Shown here: positions 9,386-19,387 of the stretch, in pieces
How the letters are laid out: every line of letters begins with the position of its first letter
How positions within the stretch are numbered: position 1 is the stretch's first letter
From: Chitinophagaceae bacterium C216
GTDB taxonomy: Bacteria; Bacteroidota; Bacteroidia; Chitinophagales; Chitinophagaceae
Length of the DNA: 64,000 nucleotides
Direction of reading: 5' to 3'
Assembly: GCA_028485475.2 (NCBI GenBank)
Contig: CP144143.1
Location: 2,046,001 to 2,110,000 of the forward strand
The notes under the pieces: generated by a model
The model's database searches: none
What the model saw: the letters and a program-made list of their open reading frames with translations, nothing else
What the model was told of the DNA's origin: nothing
Made by a program: the position numbers and the translations under genes

Positions 9386-10441
9386 ATGAATAAAAGAATC
9401 TTCAGGCTATTCCTTCTAATTCTACTTTTTAGCTGTAAAAGCCCTTCTCTCATTTCGGATTACGGGATTGATAAAAAAGATCAATTTTTTTCTATTGCTG
9501 TATTGCCCGATACCCAATACTATACTGCTATGCGATATGGAGGTACTATGAAAATGTTCCAAAATCAGATTAACTGGATTATTAAAAATAAGGATAAAGA
9601 AAAAATTGCCTACGTGATTCATTTAGGAGATGTAACGGATAAAAATACTCAGGAAGAGTGGGAGCGGGCAAAAACGGAGTTGTATAAACTCGAAGCACAT
9701 AATATCCCTTATGGTGTAGCTGTGGGTAATCATGATCAGACGCCTAATGGCAATCCTGCAAAGGGAGATGACCAAACCTATTATAACAAATACTTTGGTA
9801 AAGATCATTTTATCGGTAAGCATTGGTATGGGAGTAGCCTAGGCAATAATAACAGCAATGACGATCACTTTGATATTTTCGAGTCGAATGGGTTGAAGTT
9901 TCTTGTAATGTACTTCGCTTACAATCAGCCGGGCACCACTCATTATAGCGAAAGTTATGAGCGTATTGTAATGCGTTGGGCCGATAGTGTGCTGAGTGCT
10001 AACCGTGATCGTAAAGCTATTTTGGTCTCGCATAGCACTATGGGGAGAGGAAAAAATGAGACCAGTGCCACTACTCCGGGGCAGGGATCCAATGATAACC
10101 CCGGACAGTTTACCAAACAAGGCAAGGTGATTTACGATATGGCCAAGCACCATAACAACGTTTTTTTGATGTTGGGTGGACACATAGCCGGAGAGTCTTT
10201 TAGAAAAGAAACTTATAATGGTAATGTTATTAAAGCCTATCTTGCCGATTACCAGTCGCGTCAGAATCCTCCCTACAGCGGTACCAAGGATAGAAATGGC
10301 GGTAATGGTACCATGCGTCTGATGCGGTTTAATATAACCAAACATACCCTAAGCGTCATAACATTCGTTCCCAAGGATGACGGTTCTGTTGTAATGGAAG
10401 TAGATGGGGATAGCCAATTCACCGAAGCCTTGTTTAATTAG
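9386..10441 (+). CDS. Calcineurin-like metallophosphoesterase lipoprotein
   Basis: Predicted dinuclear-metal phosphoesterase attached to a membrane. The N terminus is a lipoprotein signal ending LLILLFSC with the lipid-accepting Cys at residue 17. The metallophosphoesterase signatures follow in order: VLPDTQ near residue 47, LGDVTD near 82, GNHDQ near 118, SHS near 215 and GGHIAGESF near 267. The substrate is unknown. A paralogue with the same VLPDTQ/LLPDTQ opening lies at 46012-47001 inside polysaccharide locus B, so both may act on phosphorylated glycans (inference). Confidence 0.88.
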   Translation: MNKRIFRLFLLILLFSCKSPSLISDYGIDKKDQFFSIAVLPDTQYYTAMRYGGTMKMFQNQINWIIKNKDKEKIAYVIHLGDVTDKNTQEEWERAKTELYKLEAHNIPYGVAVGNHDQTPNGNPAKGDDQTYYNKYFGKDHFIGKHWYGSSLGNNNSNDDHFDIFESNGLKFLVMYFAYNQPGTTHYSESYERIVMRWADSVLSANRDRKAILVSHSTMGRGKNETSATTPGQGSNDNPGQFTKQGKVIYDMAKHHNNVFLMLGGHIAGESFRKETYNGNVIKAYLADYQSRQNPPYSGTKDRNGGNGTMRLMRFNITKHTLSVITFVPKDDGSVVMEVDGDSQFTEALFN

Positions 10442-10575
10442 CCATATGTGATCATATAACTAACAGTGCTCATCGGATACGTCATGATGAGGTGGCTGTG
10501 TTATTTGTATATCTGTTTTTGAATGGTTAGGGGTAATAGCATACACTTCAGCTCAGGCTATTAACCTCTAATAGC

Positions 10576-10609
10576 TTTTGTTCTATTACAGACAATGCAA
10601 TTACTTTTG
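10576..10609 (+). promoter_or_regulatory. Promoter for the aldose-epimerase-like gene
   Basis: TTTTG (10576-10580), a 21-base spacer and TACTTTTG (10602-10609, matches TAnnTTTG). The start codon follows 65 bases after the -7 box. Confidence 0.6.
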
Positions 10610-10674
10610 TAAAAGAAGATTGCTTTTAAGAATGAATGGTGATTTAACTTTAAGATAGTATAATAATAAAGCAT

Positions 10675-11547
10675 ATGCATACATTAGAGAACGAGTATAT
10701 AAGAATTGCAGTGGCTGATAAAGGTGCTGAACTGCAAAGTATACAGGACGTAAAAACCGGACAAGAATATATGTGGTCGGGCGATGCTGCCTTCTGGGGA
10801 AAACATTCTCCTGTGTTGTTCCCTATTGTGGGATCTTTAAAAGGTGGTACTTATTATTACAAGAATAGAGCCTACCAGCTAGGGCGACATGGTTTTGCGA
10901 GAGACTGCGTATTTGAGCTTCATAATGCAACGGATAATAGTTTGAGTTTTCTTTTGCAAAGTGATGAAGAAACATTAAAGAACTATCCTTTTCTTTTTAA
11001 ATTATGCATTGAGTATACACTTATCGAAGACAAACTGAGGGTTACTTATCGGGTAGTAAATATTGGGGAAGAAGATATGTATTTTTCCATTGGAGCGCAT
11101 CCGGCATTCAAAGTGCCGCTTTTCGAAGGAGATGCGTATAGCGATTACAAACTTGAGTTCGAAGTGGTAGAAAATACGGGGCGGTGGCCCATTAATTATG
11201 ATGGTCTATTGGAAAGTAGCGATATCCCTTTTTTCTATAATAATAATGTCATTCAATTGCGAAAGGAGCTTTTTTATAAAGATGCCATCGTCTTCAAGCA
11301 TCTTCAAAGTAAAAAAGTTAAGCTCGTATCCATTAAGAACAATAAAGGTTTTGAAATTAGCTTTGACGACTTTCCTTATTTAGGAATCTGGGCGGCAAAA
11401 AATGCAGATTTTGTATGTATTGAGCCTTGGTGCGGTATCGCCGATAGTGTAAATGCCGATCAACAGATTACGAATAAAGAAGGTATTCATCAATTGGCAC
11501 CTGGTGCAGTCTTTGTTAGGCACTGGGAATTTTCCTTTATATCTTAA
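10675..11547 (+). CDS. Aldose 1-epimerase family protein (LacX-like)
   Basis: A 290-residue cytoplasmic protein of the galactose mutarotase-like beta-sandwich fold, LacX/YihR-like subgroup. It opens LENEYIRIAVADKGAELQSI, with the family features MWSGDAAFWGKHSPVLFPIVG and RHGFARDCVF near residues 35-80. SIGAHPAFKVPL near 142 contains the conserved histidine, and FVCIEPWCGIADS near 252 the conserved glutamate. It probably interconverts sugar anomers or acts on a sugar phosphate; the substrate cannot be told. It has its own promoter and no signal peptide. Confidence 0.88.
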   Translation: MHTLENEYIRIAVADKGAELQSIQDVKTGQEYMWSGDAAFWGKHSPVLFPIVGSLKGGTYYYKNRAYQLGRHGFARDCVFELHNATDNSLSFLLQSDEETLKNYPFLFKLCIEYTLIEDKLRVTYRVVNIGEEDMYFSIGAHPAFKVPLFEGDAYSDYKLEFEVVENTGRWPINYDGLLESSDIPFFYNNNVIQLRKELFYKDAIVFKHLQSKKVKLVSIKNNKGFEISFDDFPYLGIWAAKNADFVCIEPWCGIADSVNADQQITNKEGIHQLAPGAVFVRHWEFSFIS

Positions 11548-11618
11548 AAGTATTATTAAAAAGTAGGCTCAAGAGTAGTCTTTATGGGGTTTATATGTAT
11601 CTTCCCGTGCTTTAAGTA

Positions 11619-13940
11619 ATGAAACGAACGATTCTTTTTTTTCTAAGTTTAACTTTATTCCTTTCTGGGTATGGACAGGCATATCATACCTTGAGCGGCA
11701 CTGTTCGTTCGGCACGGACGGGGGAAACGCTTATTAATGCTAGTGTAAAAGTACTCAACAGTGATGAGGGGGTGAGCAGTAATGAGTACGGATTTTACTC
11801 TATCACTCTAAAGGATGGGGAGTATGAAATAGAATATTCTGCCATTGGATACGAAACTGTAATTGAAAAAATTACCCTACAATCCAATATTGTTAGGAAT
11901 ATAGAACTCCCTGATGAAATCAAGAATTTAGAGACGGTAAGTGTTACAGCTAATACCCGGGGACGTACGATTTCTGGGACACAAATGGGAGTGGAGCGTC
12001 TCAGCACTAATGAAATTAAGACAATTCCCATGCTGCTGGGTGAGCGAGACATACTCAAGGCTATTCAATTGCTTCCCGGTATTAAGCAGGCGGGAGATGG
12101 GAATAGTGGTTTCTATGTGCGAGGGGGTGGCTCTGATCAAAATCTGATTTTGCTGGATGAAGCTCAGGTGTATAATGCTTCTCATTTATTGGGATTTTTT
12201 TCAACGTTCAACTCCGATGCTATTAAAGATATCACCGTATACAAAGGTGGTATGCCAGCACAGTATGGCGGTAGACTGTCGTCGGTACTGGATGTAAAAA
12301 TGAATGAAGGCAATAATCAAGATTTTGAACTTAGCGGTGGTATTGGACTTATTTCTGCTAAATTAAATGCTGAAGGGCCCATTCAGAAAGGGCGTTCCTC
12401 TTTTCTTCTTTCAGGACGCCGAACTTATGCCGATTTATTCATTCCGCTCAGCAGTGATACCAGCATAAGGGATAATCGTCTATATTTTTATGATTATAAT
12501 GCCAAGATCAATTATAAACTGAGTGAAAGGGATAATATTTATTTATCGGGCTATATGGGACGCGATCATTTGAAGTTGGGACAACAGTTCGGCATGGATT
12601 GGGGAAATATAACCGGTACGCTCAGGTGGAATCATATTTTTAATAGCAAGTTATTTTCTAATACGTCGCTTATTTTTAGCGATTTTGATTATAATATACG
12701 GATTAATAACAGTAGTAACGATTTAAGCATCTTCTCAGAGATACGAGATATTAATCTTAAGCACGAGTTTCAATGGTATACATCGGGGAAGCACACTTTG
12801 CGCTTTGGATTGAATTCTATCTATCATACCATAAAGCCGGGCGAAGTAACTTCATCGGGCGAAACCAGCTATAATGACTTTTATCTGCAAAAGAGGTATG
12901 CATGGGAGAATGCCATCTTTGCAACCGATACATGGAGAATGCTACCTTGGCTAAATGTGACTTATGGATTGCGTTTGTCTTCATTTGCGGTACTGGGTCC
13001 CGGTGATTTTTATGAAATAGATGGTGATGGTAATATTACCGATACGCTCACTTATAAAAAAGGTCAGCTTGTAAAAAATTACATCAATCTGGAACCGAGA
13101 CTGGCCGTGAGTTTTATATTAAATCCAACAACGTCTATAAAGGCATCTTATGTGCGTAATGTTCAAAACCTGCACCTAATAGCTAATTCTACTACCAGTG
13201 CACCTACGGATAAATGGATCGCCAGTACGAATATTGTGAAACCCGAAATTGCAGATCTGGTATCTCTGGGTTGGTATAAAAATTTTGCCGGCAATCGTTA
13301 TGAGTTTACTACAGAGGTGTACTATAAAAAAATGTATAATCAGATTGATTATCGTGACGGTGCAGAAGTGTTTACCAATGATGCCATTGAGACGCAACTG
13401 CTATTTGGTATCGGACGTGCTTATGGTTGGGAACTATTTTTAAAGAAGAAAACTGGTAAAACAACGGGTTGGATAAGTTATACGCTTTCTAAAACGGAGC
13501 GTAAAATAAACGGAATAAATGATGGTGCATGGTACAATGCGCGTCAGGATAGAACGCATGACATAGCTCTTGTTGTAAATCATCAACTAAATAGGCGCTG
13601 GAATCTTGCCGCCAATTGGATATTTTATACCGGAGATGCTGTGACTTATCCCAGTGGGAAATATATTATCGATAACCAGGTGGTGTTTTATTATACCAAA
13701 CGCAATGCCGATCGTATGCCCAATTATCATAGATTGGATTTGGGCGCAACTTGGGTGTTGAAAGATAAAAAGAAGTTTAGATCAGAACTTGCATTTAGCT
13801 TGTATAATGCTTATGGGAGAGAAAATCCGTATATGATCACTTTTAGGCAGAATGAGGATGATCCTACCAAAACAGAAGCCGTTAAAACTTCGTTGTTTAA
13901 ATTTGTTCCTTCAATCTCTTACAACTTTAAGCTTAAATAA
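11619..13940 (+). CDS. TonB-dependent outer membrane receptor with carboxypeptidase-like N-terminal domain
   Basis: Outer membrane active-transport channel energised by TonB. It has a signal peptide (about 1-20, ending GYGQA) and a carboxypeptidase-D-regulatory-like domain (about 22-105, HTLSGTVRSARTGETL). The plug domain (about 125-230) contains ILKAIQLLPGIKQAGDGNSGFYVRGG, and a beta-barrel runs to the C terminus. At 773 residues it is shorter than SusC proteins and lacks the SusC signature. It is followed immediately (stop then ATG at 13941) by a DUF4249 lipoprotein, a standard pairing in Bacteroidota. The ligand is unknown. Confidence 0.9.
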   Translation: MKRTILFFLSLTLFLSGYGQAYHTLSGTVRSARTGETLINASVKVLNSDEGVSSNEYGFYSITLKDGEYEIEYSAIGYETVIEKITLQSNIVRNIELPDEIKNLETVSVTANTRGRTISGTQMGVERLSTNEIKTIPMLLGERDILKAIQLLPGIKQAGDGNSGFYVRGGGSDQNLILLDEAQVYNASHLLGFFSTFNSDAIKDITVYKGGMPAQYGGRLSSVLDVKMNEGNNQDFELSGGIGLISAKLNAEGPIQKGRSSFLLSGRRTYADLFIPLSSDTSIRDNRLYFYDYNAKINYKLSERDNIYLSGYMGRDHLKLGQQFGMDWGNITGTLRWNHIFNSKLFSNTSLIFSDFDYNIRINNSSNDLSIFSEIRDINLKHEFQWYTSGKHTLRFGLNSIYHTIKPGEVTSSGETSYNDFYLQKRYAWENAIFATDTWRMLPWLNVTYGLRLSSFAVLGPGDFYEIDGDGNITDTLTYKKGQLVKNYINLEPRLAVSFILNPTTSIKASYVRNVQNLHLIANSTTSAPTDKWIASTNIVKPEIADLVSLGWYKNFAGNRYEFTTEVYYKKMYNQIDYRDGAEVFTNDAIETQLLFGIGRAYGWELFLKKKTGKTTGWISYTLSKTERKINGINDGAWYNARQDRTHDIALVVNHQLNRRWNLAANWIFYTGDAVTYPSGKYIIDNQVVFYYTKRNADRMPNYHRLDLGATWVLKDKKKFRSELAFSLYNAYGRENPYMITFRQNEDDPTKTEAVKTSLFKFVPSISYNFKLK

Positions 13941-14792
13941 ATGAGGTATTTGAGAAACATATTCAGTGTGGTATCCTGTCTGTTTTTGATTTCCTGTGAG
14001 AAGGTGATTACAGTACCCATAAAAGATGCAGCGCCTCAGTATGTCATTAATGGTTATATTACCGATAGCGAAAACTCTTGCCGTGTATTGATTTATACTA
14101 CTGTTGGGTTCAACGATACGAATTTCGAAACAGGAGTTTCAGGTGCTATTGTAACCGTCGCCGAAAATGATAAATCTCCTGTGCGGTTGGAGGAAGTTGA
14201 AAGAGGCCTTTATAGAGCCAATCTTACCGGTAAGTCAGGCAATACCTACTCTCTTAGGGTAGAATTGGATGGCAAAATATATACCGCTGCATCCACCATG
14301 CCGCGAAAGGTGAATATCGATACTCTTTATATTACCGAGCGGCCTTTTTTAGGTAAGACCAGAAAGTTTGCTACTGTAGAGTTTACCGATCCGCCCCAAA
14401 GTGGTAATGCTTATCGATTTATTCAATATGTAAATGGAGAGCCGGAAGCTACTGTATTTGTGACTAACGATACTTTAATTAACGGTCGTCGTGTGAAGTA
14501 TGATTTGCTGGTGTTTAATGACGAGTATACTTTGTATAAGTGTGATCAGGTATACGTGGTTATGCAGTCTATCGATTACTCCAATTATCTTTTCTGGAAT
14601 AGTTTAAACCAAAGTGCTTTGGGGGCACCTCAAACCGCATCTCCTGCCAACCCTTTAAGTAATATTAAGGGTGGTGCTTTGGGACATTTTAGTGCACATA
14701 CAATATCTTCGTATAATGTAGCGGTATTCCCTGATTCCACCTGTAGTTACCCTGAGTCAAGCTTGAGACCTGAGTTGAAGGTGTGGGAATAA
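13941..14792 (+). CDS. DUF4249 domain lipoprotein
   Basis: A 283-residue predicted lipoprotein (signal ending LFLISCEK, Cys near 16) of the DUF4249 family. These proteins are the usual partners of TonB receptors with carboxypeptidase-like domains. The N-terminal half looks like a beta-sandwich (YVINGYITDSENSCRVLIYTT, then VSGAIVTVAEN). The gene starts directly after the receptor stop codon, so the two are cotranscribed and probably form one outer-membrane uptake complex. The cargo is unknown. Confidence 0.85.
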   Translation: MRYLRNIFSVVSCLFLISCEKVITVPIKDAAPQYVINGYITDSENSCRVLIYTTVGFNDTNFETGVSGAIVTVAENDKSPVRLEEVERGLYRANLTGKSGNTYSLRVELDGKIYTAASTMPRKVNIDTLYITERPFLGKTRKFATVEFTDPPQSGNAYRFIQYVNGEPEATVFVTNDTLINGRRVKYDLLVFNDEYTLYKCDQVYVVMQSIDYSNYLFWNSLNQSALGAPQTASPANPLSNIKGGALGHFSAHTISSYNVAVFPDSTCSYPESSLRPELKVWE

Positions 14793-14882
14793 TAAATGCC
14801 CTTAAACGGATACAATATTATTAAAAAGTAAAAAATACTTTGCCGATATTAGTTTCAAATTACCCATTCAAAACAATACGCA

Positions 14883-15920
14883 GTGAAGCAACTATCGATT
14901 AAAGATATCGCCAAGCTGGCAGGAGTTGTGCCTTCAACAGTATCATTCGTGATCAATGGAAAAGAGAAGGAAATGCGCATTAGCGATGAGCTTGCCGCCA
15001 AAATTAGAAAAATTATTGCCGAAACAGGCTATGTTCCCAACCGTTCCGCGGCCAGTTTGCGTACCGGTAAAACGCATGTGATTGGCCTCATTGTAGAAGA
15101 CATATCCAATGTGTTCTTCTCGCTTCTGGCTAAAGCAGTAGAGGATATTGCTTATAAAGATGGCTACAGAGTTGTATATTGTAGTACGGAGAATGAGGAT
15201 AAAAAAGGCGTAGAATTAATTAGGGTGTTGCATAAGCAAGTAGATGGGTTTATTGTGACACCGTCTATTGGAATGCGGGATGAAATACTCAAGCTAAAAA
15301 AAATCAAAAAACCCGTTGTATTGCTTGACCGTTATTTCCCTGATGCGAATATCCCTTATGTGCTGGTGGATAATAAAAAAGCTATTGCACAGGGAGTAGA
15401 CTTACTGATTTCACGTGAGTATAAAAATATTGCTTTTGTTGTAACAGCGCTTGATCAAGTACAAATGCAGGAACGTTTAGAGGCATTTCGACAATGTATA
15501 AAAAAGCATACGGGTTGTATGCCAAAGTATGTATTAAAGCTTCCTTTTTCCACAATGGAAAACGCTTATGAGAAAGGTATAAAAAGTTTTTTGGAACAAC
15601 ATCCTGAGATTGATGCTATCTTTTTTGCAACAAACTATCTTACTATCGATGGATTGAGAGCCTTGCAGGCGCTGAAATGGAAAATCCCTGATAGGGTAGG
15701 TGTGTTGTCTTTTGATGATCATGCGATTTTTAAATTGTATATGCCTTCTATTACCGCCATTAATCAGCCTATTGTAGACATCGCTCGTAAAGGTATTGAG
15801 TTGCTGATTGCGCAAATGAATAATCAGGCAGATCGTAATAACAGTAAGGTTTTATTGGAAGCAGAACTAATTTGCAGAGATTCTTTAAGAAAGCCTTCTA
15901 AGAAAACAAAATTGTCGTAA
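14883..15920 (+). CDS. LacI-family transcriptional regulator of locus A
   Basis: DNA-binding regulator of the LacI/GalR family, 345 residues. The helix-turn-helix is at residues 3-24 (SIKDIAKLAGVVPSTVSFVI), followed by the hinge (YVPNRSAASLRTGKTHVIGLI) and a periplasmic-binding-protein-like sensor domain. The start is GTG at 14883. It lies just upstream of locus A. A strong CG-centred palindrome at 16025-16042, the operator type LacI proteins use, sits between it and susC. I infer that it controls the GGCAAAAACGATTTTGCC-type sites. The inducer is probably a sugar released from the locus A glycan. Confidence 0.92.
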   Translation: MKQLSIKDIAKLAGVVPSTVSFVINGKEKEMRISDELAAKIRKIIAETGYVPNRSAASLRTGKTHVIGLIVEDISNVFFSLLAKAVEDIAYKDGYRVVYCSTENEDKKGVELIRVLHKQVDGFIVTPSIGMRDEILKLKKIKKPVVLLDRYFPDANIPYVLVDNKKAIAQGVDLLISREYKNIAFVVTALDQVQMQERLEAFRQCIKKHTGCMPKYVLKLPFSTMENAYEKGIKSFLEQHPEIDAIFFATNYLTIDGLRALQALKWKIPDRVGVLSFDDHAIFKLYMPSITAINQPIVDIARKGIELLIAQMNNQADRNNSKVLLEAELICRDSLRKPSKKTKLS

Positions 15921-15990
15921 GACAATATTATGAGAAACAATCCCCAATGCATTTTCACTTAAGAAAATTTCTGTAAAGGAAAAATTAAAA

Positions 15991-16021
15991 TTTTGTTTTT
16001 TGAAAACTTTTATTACTTTTA
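15991..16021 (+). promoter_or_regulatory. Promoter of locus A susC operon
   Basis: TTTTG (15991-15995), an 18-base spacer, then TACTTTTA (16014-16021; seven of eight match TAnnTTTG). The layout is the same as at 26949-26979, and the operator begins 4 bases after the -7 box. Confidence 0.65.
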
Positions 16022-16024
16022 CTA

Positions 16025-16042
16025 GGCAAAAACGATTTTGCC
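16025..16042 (+). promoter_or_regulatory. LacI-type operator, class A, upstream of susC
   Basis: GGCAAAAACGATTTTGCC: perfect 7-base arms around the centre ACGA. The central CG is typical for LacI-family operators. It covers the presumed transcription start of the susC operon. Seventeen of its 18 bases recur at 26981-26998. Confidence 0.8.
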
Positions 16043-16272
16043 ATTTGAGTATGCTTATTGTCGAAAATGATTGTGTGTCCGTAAGTTAAACCAAGATTGA
16101 TTGAGCCCAAATTAATCTATCGCTCAAATGACATTTTGAGAAATATTATAAGCTGCTGGCGTGGCATTTTGCTTTTAGTGTGCGAGTAAAGCCGTTGCTT
16201 TATAGTACAGGGTGGTGTATTCTGTTCGCTTTCAAATAACCATTTAAGGAGTAAACAATAATAACTTGTCGT
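16043..16272 (+). other. Long 5' leader of susC (about 230 bases, no gene)
   Basis: No convincing reading frame. Near its start are three segments that could pair in alternative ways: CATTTGAG (16042-16049), CTCAAATG (16123-16130) and CATTTTGAG (16132-16140). The middle one can pair with either neighbour. The remaining bases up to the ATG at 16273 show nothing I recognise. Confidence 0.4.
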
Positions 16273-19200
16273 ATGCACTTTTTAATCAAACAGAAGCTGG
16301 CGCTCGCTTTGCTAGTGTCATTATTTGTACCTCTGTTCCTTATTGCTCAGGTATCTGATTCAGAATCGATCGTTGTTTCAGGTACTGTAAGGGATAAGTT
16401 AAATGCGGTTATGTCAGGTGTTACCATTCAAAACCTGCGAACCGGTGTCACCAGCCTTACCGATGCTAACGGGTATTATGAAATAGCTGCATCAAAAGGC
16501 GATACACTTACTGCCTCGCATGTGGGTTATATTACGCATCGCTGGGTTTTTTCGGAGAGAATTGTAGAAAACATTACGCTCGAAGCTGTGGCGGGAAGTT
16601 TGGAAGATGTAGTAGTGGTGGGTTATGGCCAGCAGAAGAAAATTAGTCTGGTAGGTGCTCAGTCTACAGTAAAGGCAGAAGAGCTGAAACATCCTGTAGC
16701 AAATCTCAGTACCATGCTGTCTGGTCGTATCGCTGGGTTGGTAGGCGTACAACGTTCGGGTTTGCCGGGTAGTAACTCTGCCGATATCTGGATTAGGGGT
16801 ATTCAGACATTTGGTGGAAATGCTAGTGGTGCACTGGTGATCATCGATGGTATTCAGGGTCGTGATTTGAACAGTGTGGATCCGGAAGACATCTCGTCCT
16901 TTACCATCCTCAAGGATGCGGCGGCTACTGCCGTATATGGATCTTTAGGTGCGAATGGTGTAATTCTTATCAACACTAAGAGAGGTAAATCTGGTAAGGT
17001 AAACCTTATGTTTAACTATAACGAAGGTATTACCATGTTTACCAAAGTGCAAAAGATGGCCGATGCTAAGACCTATATGGAGCTTAAGAATGAGGCTATG
17101 ATTGCGGCAGGATATGCACCTCAATTTTCTCAGGCTTATATCGATAGCACCTTATCCGGAACAGCCAATCCATACGTTTATCCCAATGTGGATTGGTTAG
17201 ATCTTCTGTTTAAGGATGTAGCTCCTAATCGTCGATTTAACTTTAGCGCATCGGGTGGTACGGAAAACACACGCTTTTATACTTCGCTTGCTTACTATTC
17301 AGAAGATGCGTTGTTGAGAACCGATCCTGCAGTAACCTACGATGCCAATACGCGTTTTCAACGATACAATTTTACTTCCAATATCGATATGAATTGGACG
17401 AAGACTACTAAGTTCTATCTGGGCATTAGTGGTTATATAACCGATTATAATCAACCAGGAGCCGGAGCTACACAAGCATTTAGTCAGGCAATGAATGCAA
17501 GCCCCGTGTTCTATCCGCCTATGTACCCCGGAAACTTAGTAGCGGGTATTGCTTATGGTAGTACTCCTTCTCCTAACCCTTGGGCTGCAGTAACGCAAAC
17601 CGGATATACCAATAGGTTTACCTCTAAGCTGAACTCTAATGCCAGCATTACACAGGATTTGAGTTTTTGGGTAAAAGGTTTGTCGGTGAATGCCATGTAC
17701 TCATTCGACTTATATAATGAGTCTTCCCATAGCAGAAGACGATCTAGAACGCTTTATTATCTGAATCAGGCTCAGCCTTATAAGCCGGACGGCAGCCTGA
17801 ATCTGGAACAAATGCTTACGGGTTCTGATAACTTAGACTTTAGTACGTCTAACTATGCTAACCGCCAGTTTACCTTACAGGCACAGGCGATTTACGATAG
17901 ACATTTTAATGATCACCATATTTATTCCATGCTGGTGTATAATCAGTTGAGTCAGATTTATCCATTTACCAGCTCTTGGACTGACTTTATTCCTCACCGT
18001 CAGCAAAACTATGCCGGGAAAGCTACCTATTCTTTCCGTCAGAAGTATTTTGCCGAATTCAACGTGGGGTATAACGGTTCGGAAGACTATGCACCTTCAC
18101 GCAGATTTGGTTTCTTCCCTTCTGTGGGTGTGGGTTGGGTATTATCTAAAGAGAAATTCTTCGAACCTTTATCTAATATTTTCCAGTTCTTCAAAATCCG
18201 TTATTCGAATGGTATTGCCGGAGCCCCCGGAACCGGATTGCGTTTCGGTTATTTAACGCTGATTACCACAAATGCACGTGGTATTACTTATGGTAAACCT
18301 GGTAGCAGTACAAGTGTTTCAGGTATTAATATTTCTCAATATGGAGCAGATGTAAGCTGGGCTACTTCACATACTCAGGATTTAGGTTTGGAATTTAATA
18401 TTCTGAACAACAAGCTTTCGTTTGTTCTTGATTATTTCAGATCTCATCGTACTGGTGTATTCCTTACCCGCGCTGATTTTCCGGGATATGCAGGCTTGCA
18501 ATACAATCCTATTGGAAACTATGGTATTGTAGATGCATCAGGTTTCGATGGTACTGTTGAATTGCAACCCATTCAGTTGGGTCTTAAATCGACAATATCC
18601 TTTAGAGGAACTTTCTCTTACAATAGAGACCGACTGGTGGAAAACAGACAGGCGCCTTATGCGGACCCTTATCAAGAAAGAAGAGGGCAGAACATTCTGG
18701 CACAGTTTGGTTATGTAGCTGAAGGAATTTTCCAAAGTCAGGAAGAAATTGATAATAGCCCCGATCAGTCCTATTTGGGTAATCCCAGAGTGGGGGACTT
18801 AAAGTATAAAGATTTGAACGGCGATGGTGTGATCAATGCTTATGACCAGACCAAGATTAGCCGTGGCGATGTTCCCGATCTGGTATATGGTTTTGGATTT
18901 AATTTCACCTTAGGACGTTTTTATCTGAGTGCCTTTTTCCAAGGAATTAGTGGTGCCTACCGAACCTTAAGCGGTATTGCACGTGCACCTTTCTCTGGTG
19001 ATGGAAACGATGGTAACGTATATGCTATCGTAACCGACAGATGGACAGAAGATAATCCAAAGGCTAATCCATTCTATCCTCGTCTGGCTTTTGGTAGCGT
19101 GGCTTCTGCCAATAACAATGTGCCTAGTACCTGGTGGGTGCGGGATATTGATTTCATAAGATTAAAAACTGTGGATTTTGGATATAATTTACCTAATGGA

Positions 19201-19365
19201 ACTTTAAAGAGCATCGGTTTGAAAAATGCACGCATCTACTTTTCCGGTGTAAATCTGCTTTACTGGAGCAAGTTTAAGCTGTGGGATCCGGAAATGAATA
19301 CCGGTGACGGTAATACTTATCCCAACACAAGAAACTTATCATTAGGTATACAGGCTAATTTCTAA
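16273..19365 (+). CDS. SusC/RagA-type TonB-linked outer membrane protein (locus A)
   Basis: TonB-dependent barrel that imports oligosaccharides together with its SusD lid. At 1030 residues it has the SusC length. Signal peptide about 1-26 (ending FLIAQ); carboxypeptidase-like domain about 33-110; the SusC signature LEDVVVVGYGQQKK near residue 113. The plug runs about 125-235 (ISSFTILKDAAATAVYGSLGANGVILINTK), then the barrel, ending NLSLGIQANF with a terminal Phe. It is the first structural gene of locus A, under the promoter and operator at 15991-16042, and is followed within a few bases by susD. Confidence 0.95.
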   Translation: MHFLIKQKLALALLVSLFVPLFLIAQVSDSESIVVSGTVRDKLNAVMSGVTIQNLRTGVTSLTDANGYYEIAASKGDTLTASHVGYITHRWVFSERIVENITLEAVAGSLEDVVVVGYGQQKKISLVGAQSTVKAEELKHPVANLSTMLSGRIAGLVGVQRSGLPGSNSADIWIRGIQTFGGNASGALVIIDGIQGRDLNSVDPEDISSFTILKDAAATAVYGSLGANGVILINTKRGKSGKVNLMFNYNEGITMFTKVQKMADAKTYMELKNEAMIAAGYAPQFSQAYIDSTLSGTANPYVYPNVDWLDLLFKDVAPNRRFNFSASGGTENTRFYTSLAYYSEDALLRTDPAVTYDANTRFQRYNFTSNIDMNWTKTTKFYLGISGYITDYNQPGAGATQAFSQAMNASPVFYPPMYPGNLVAGIAYGSTPSPNPWAAVTQTGYTNRFTSKLNSNASITQDLSFWVKGLSVNAMYSFDLYNESSHSRRRSRTLYYLNQAQPYKPDGSLNLEQMLTGSDNLDFSTSNYANRQFTLQAQAIYDRHFNDHHIYSMLVYNQLSQIYPFTSSWTDFIPHRQQNYAGKATYSFRQKYFAEFNVGYNGSEDYAPSRRFGFFPSVGVGWVLSKEKFFEPLSNIFQFFKIRYSNGIAGAPGTGLRFGYLTLITTNARGITYGKPGSSTSVSGINISQYGADVSWATSHTQDLGLEFNILNNKLSFVLDYFRSHRTGVFLTRADFPGYAGLQYNPIGNYGIVDASGFDGTVELQPIQLGLKSTISFRGTFSYNRDRLVENRQAPYADPYQERRGQNILAQFGYVAEGIFQSQEEIDNSPDQSYLGNPRVGDLKYKDLNGDGVINAYDQTKISRGDVPDLVYGFGFNFTLGRFYLSAFFQGISGAYRTLSGIARAPFSGDGNDGNVYAIVTDRWTEDNPKANPFYPRLAFGSVASANNNVPSTWWVRDIDFIRLKTVDFGYNLPNGTLKSIGLKNARIYFSGVNLLYWSKFKLWDPEMNTGDGNTYPNTRNLSLGIQANF

Positions 19366-19387
19366 TACATTGAAAATATTATATAAA

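Noticed and set aside
9839-10345. 168-codon open frame on the minus strand
   Set aside because: Opposite the metallophosphoesterase gene, whose motifs are clear; the antisense product has low-complexity hydrophobic sequence only.
10460-10505. Possible hairpin after the first phosphoesterase gene
   Set aside because: CTCATC/GATGAG can pair, but the outer arms are interrupted and no T run follows, so it is not a convincing terminator.
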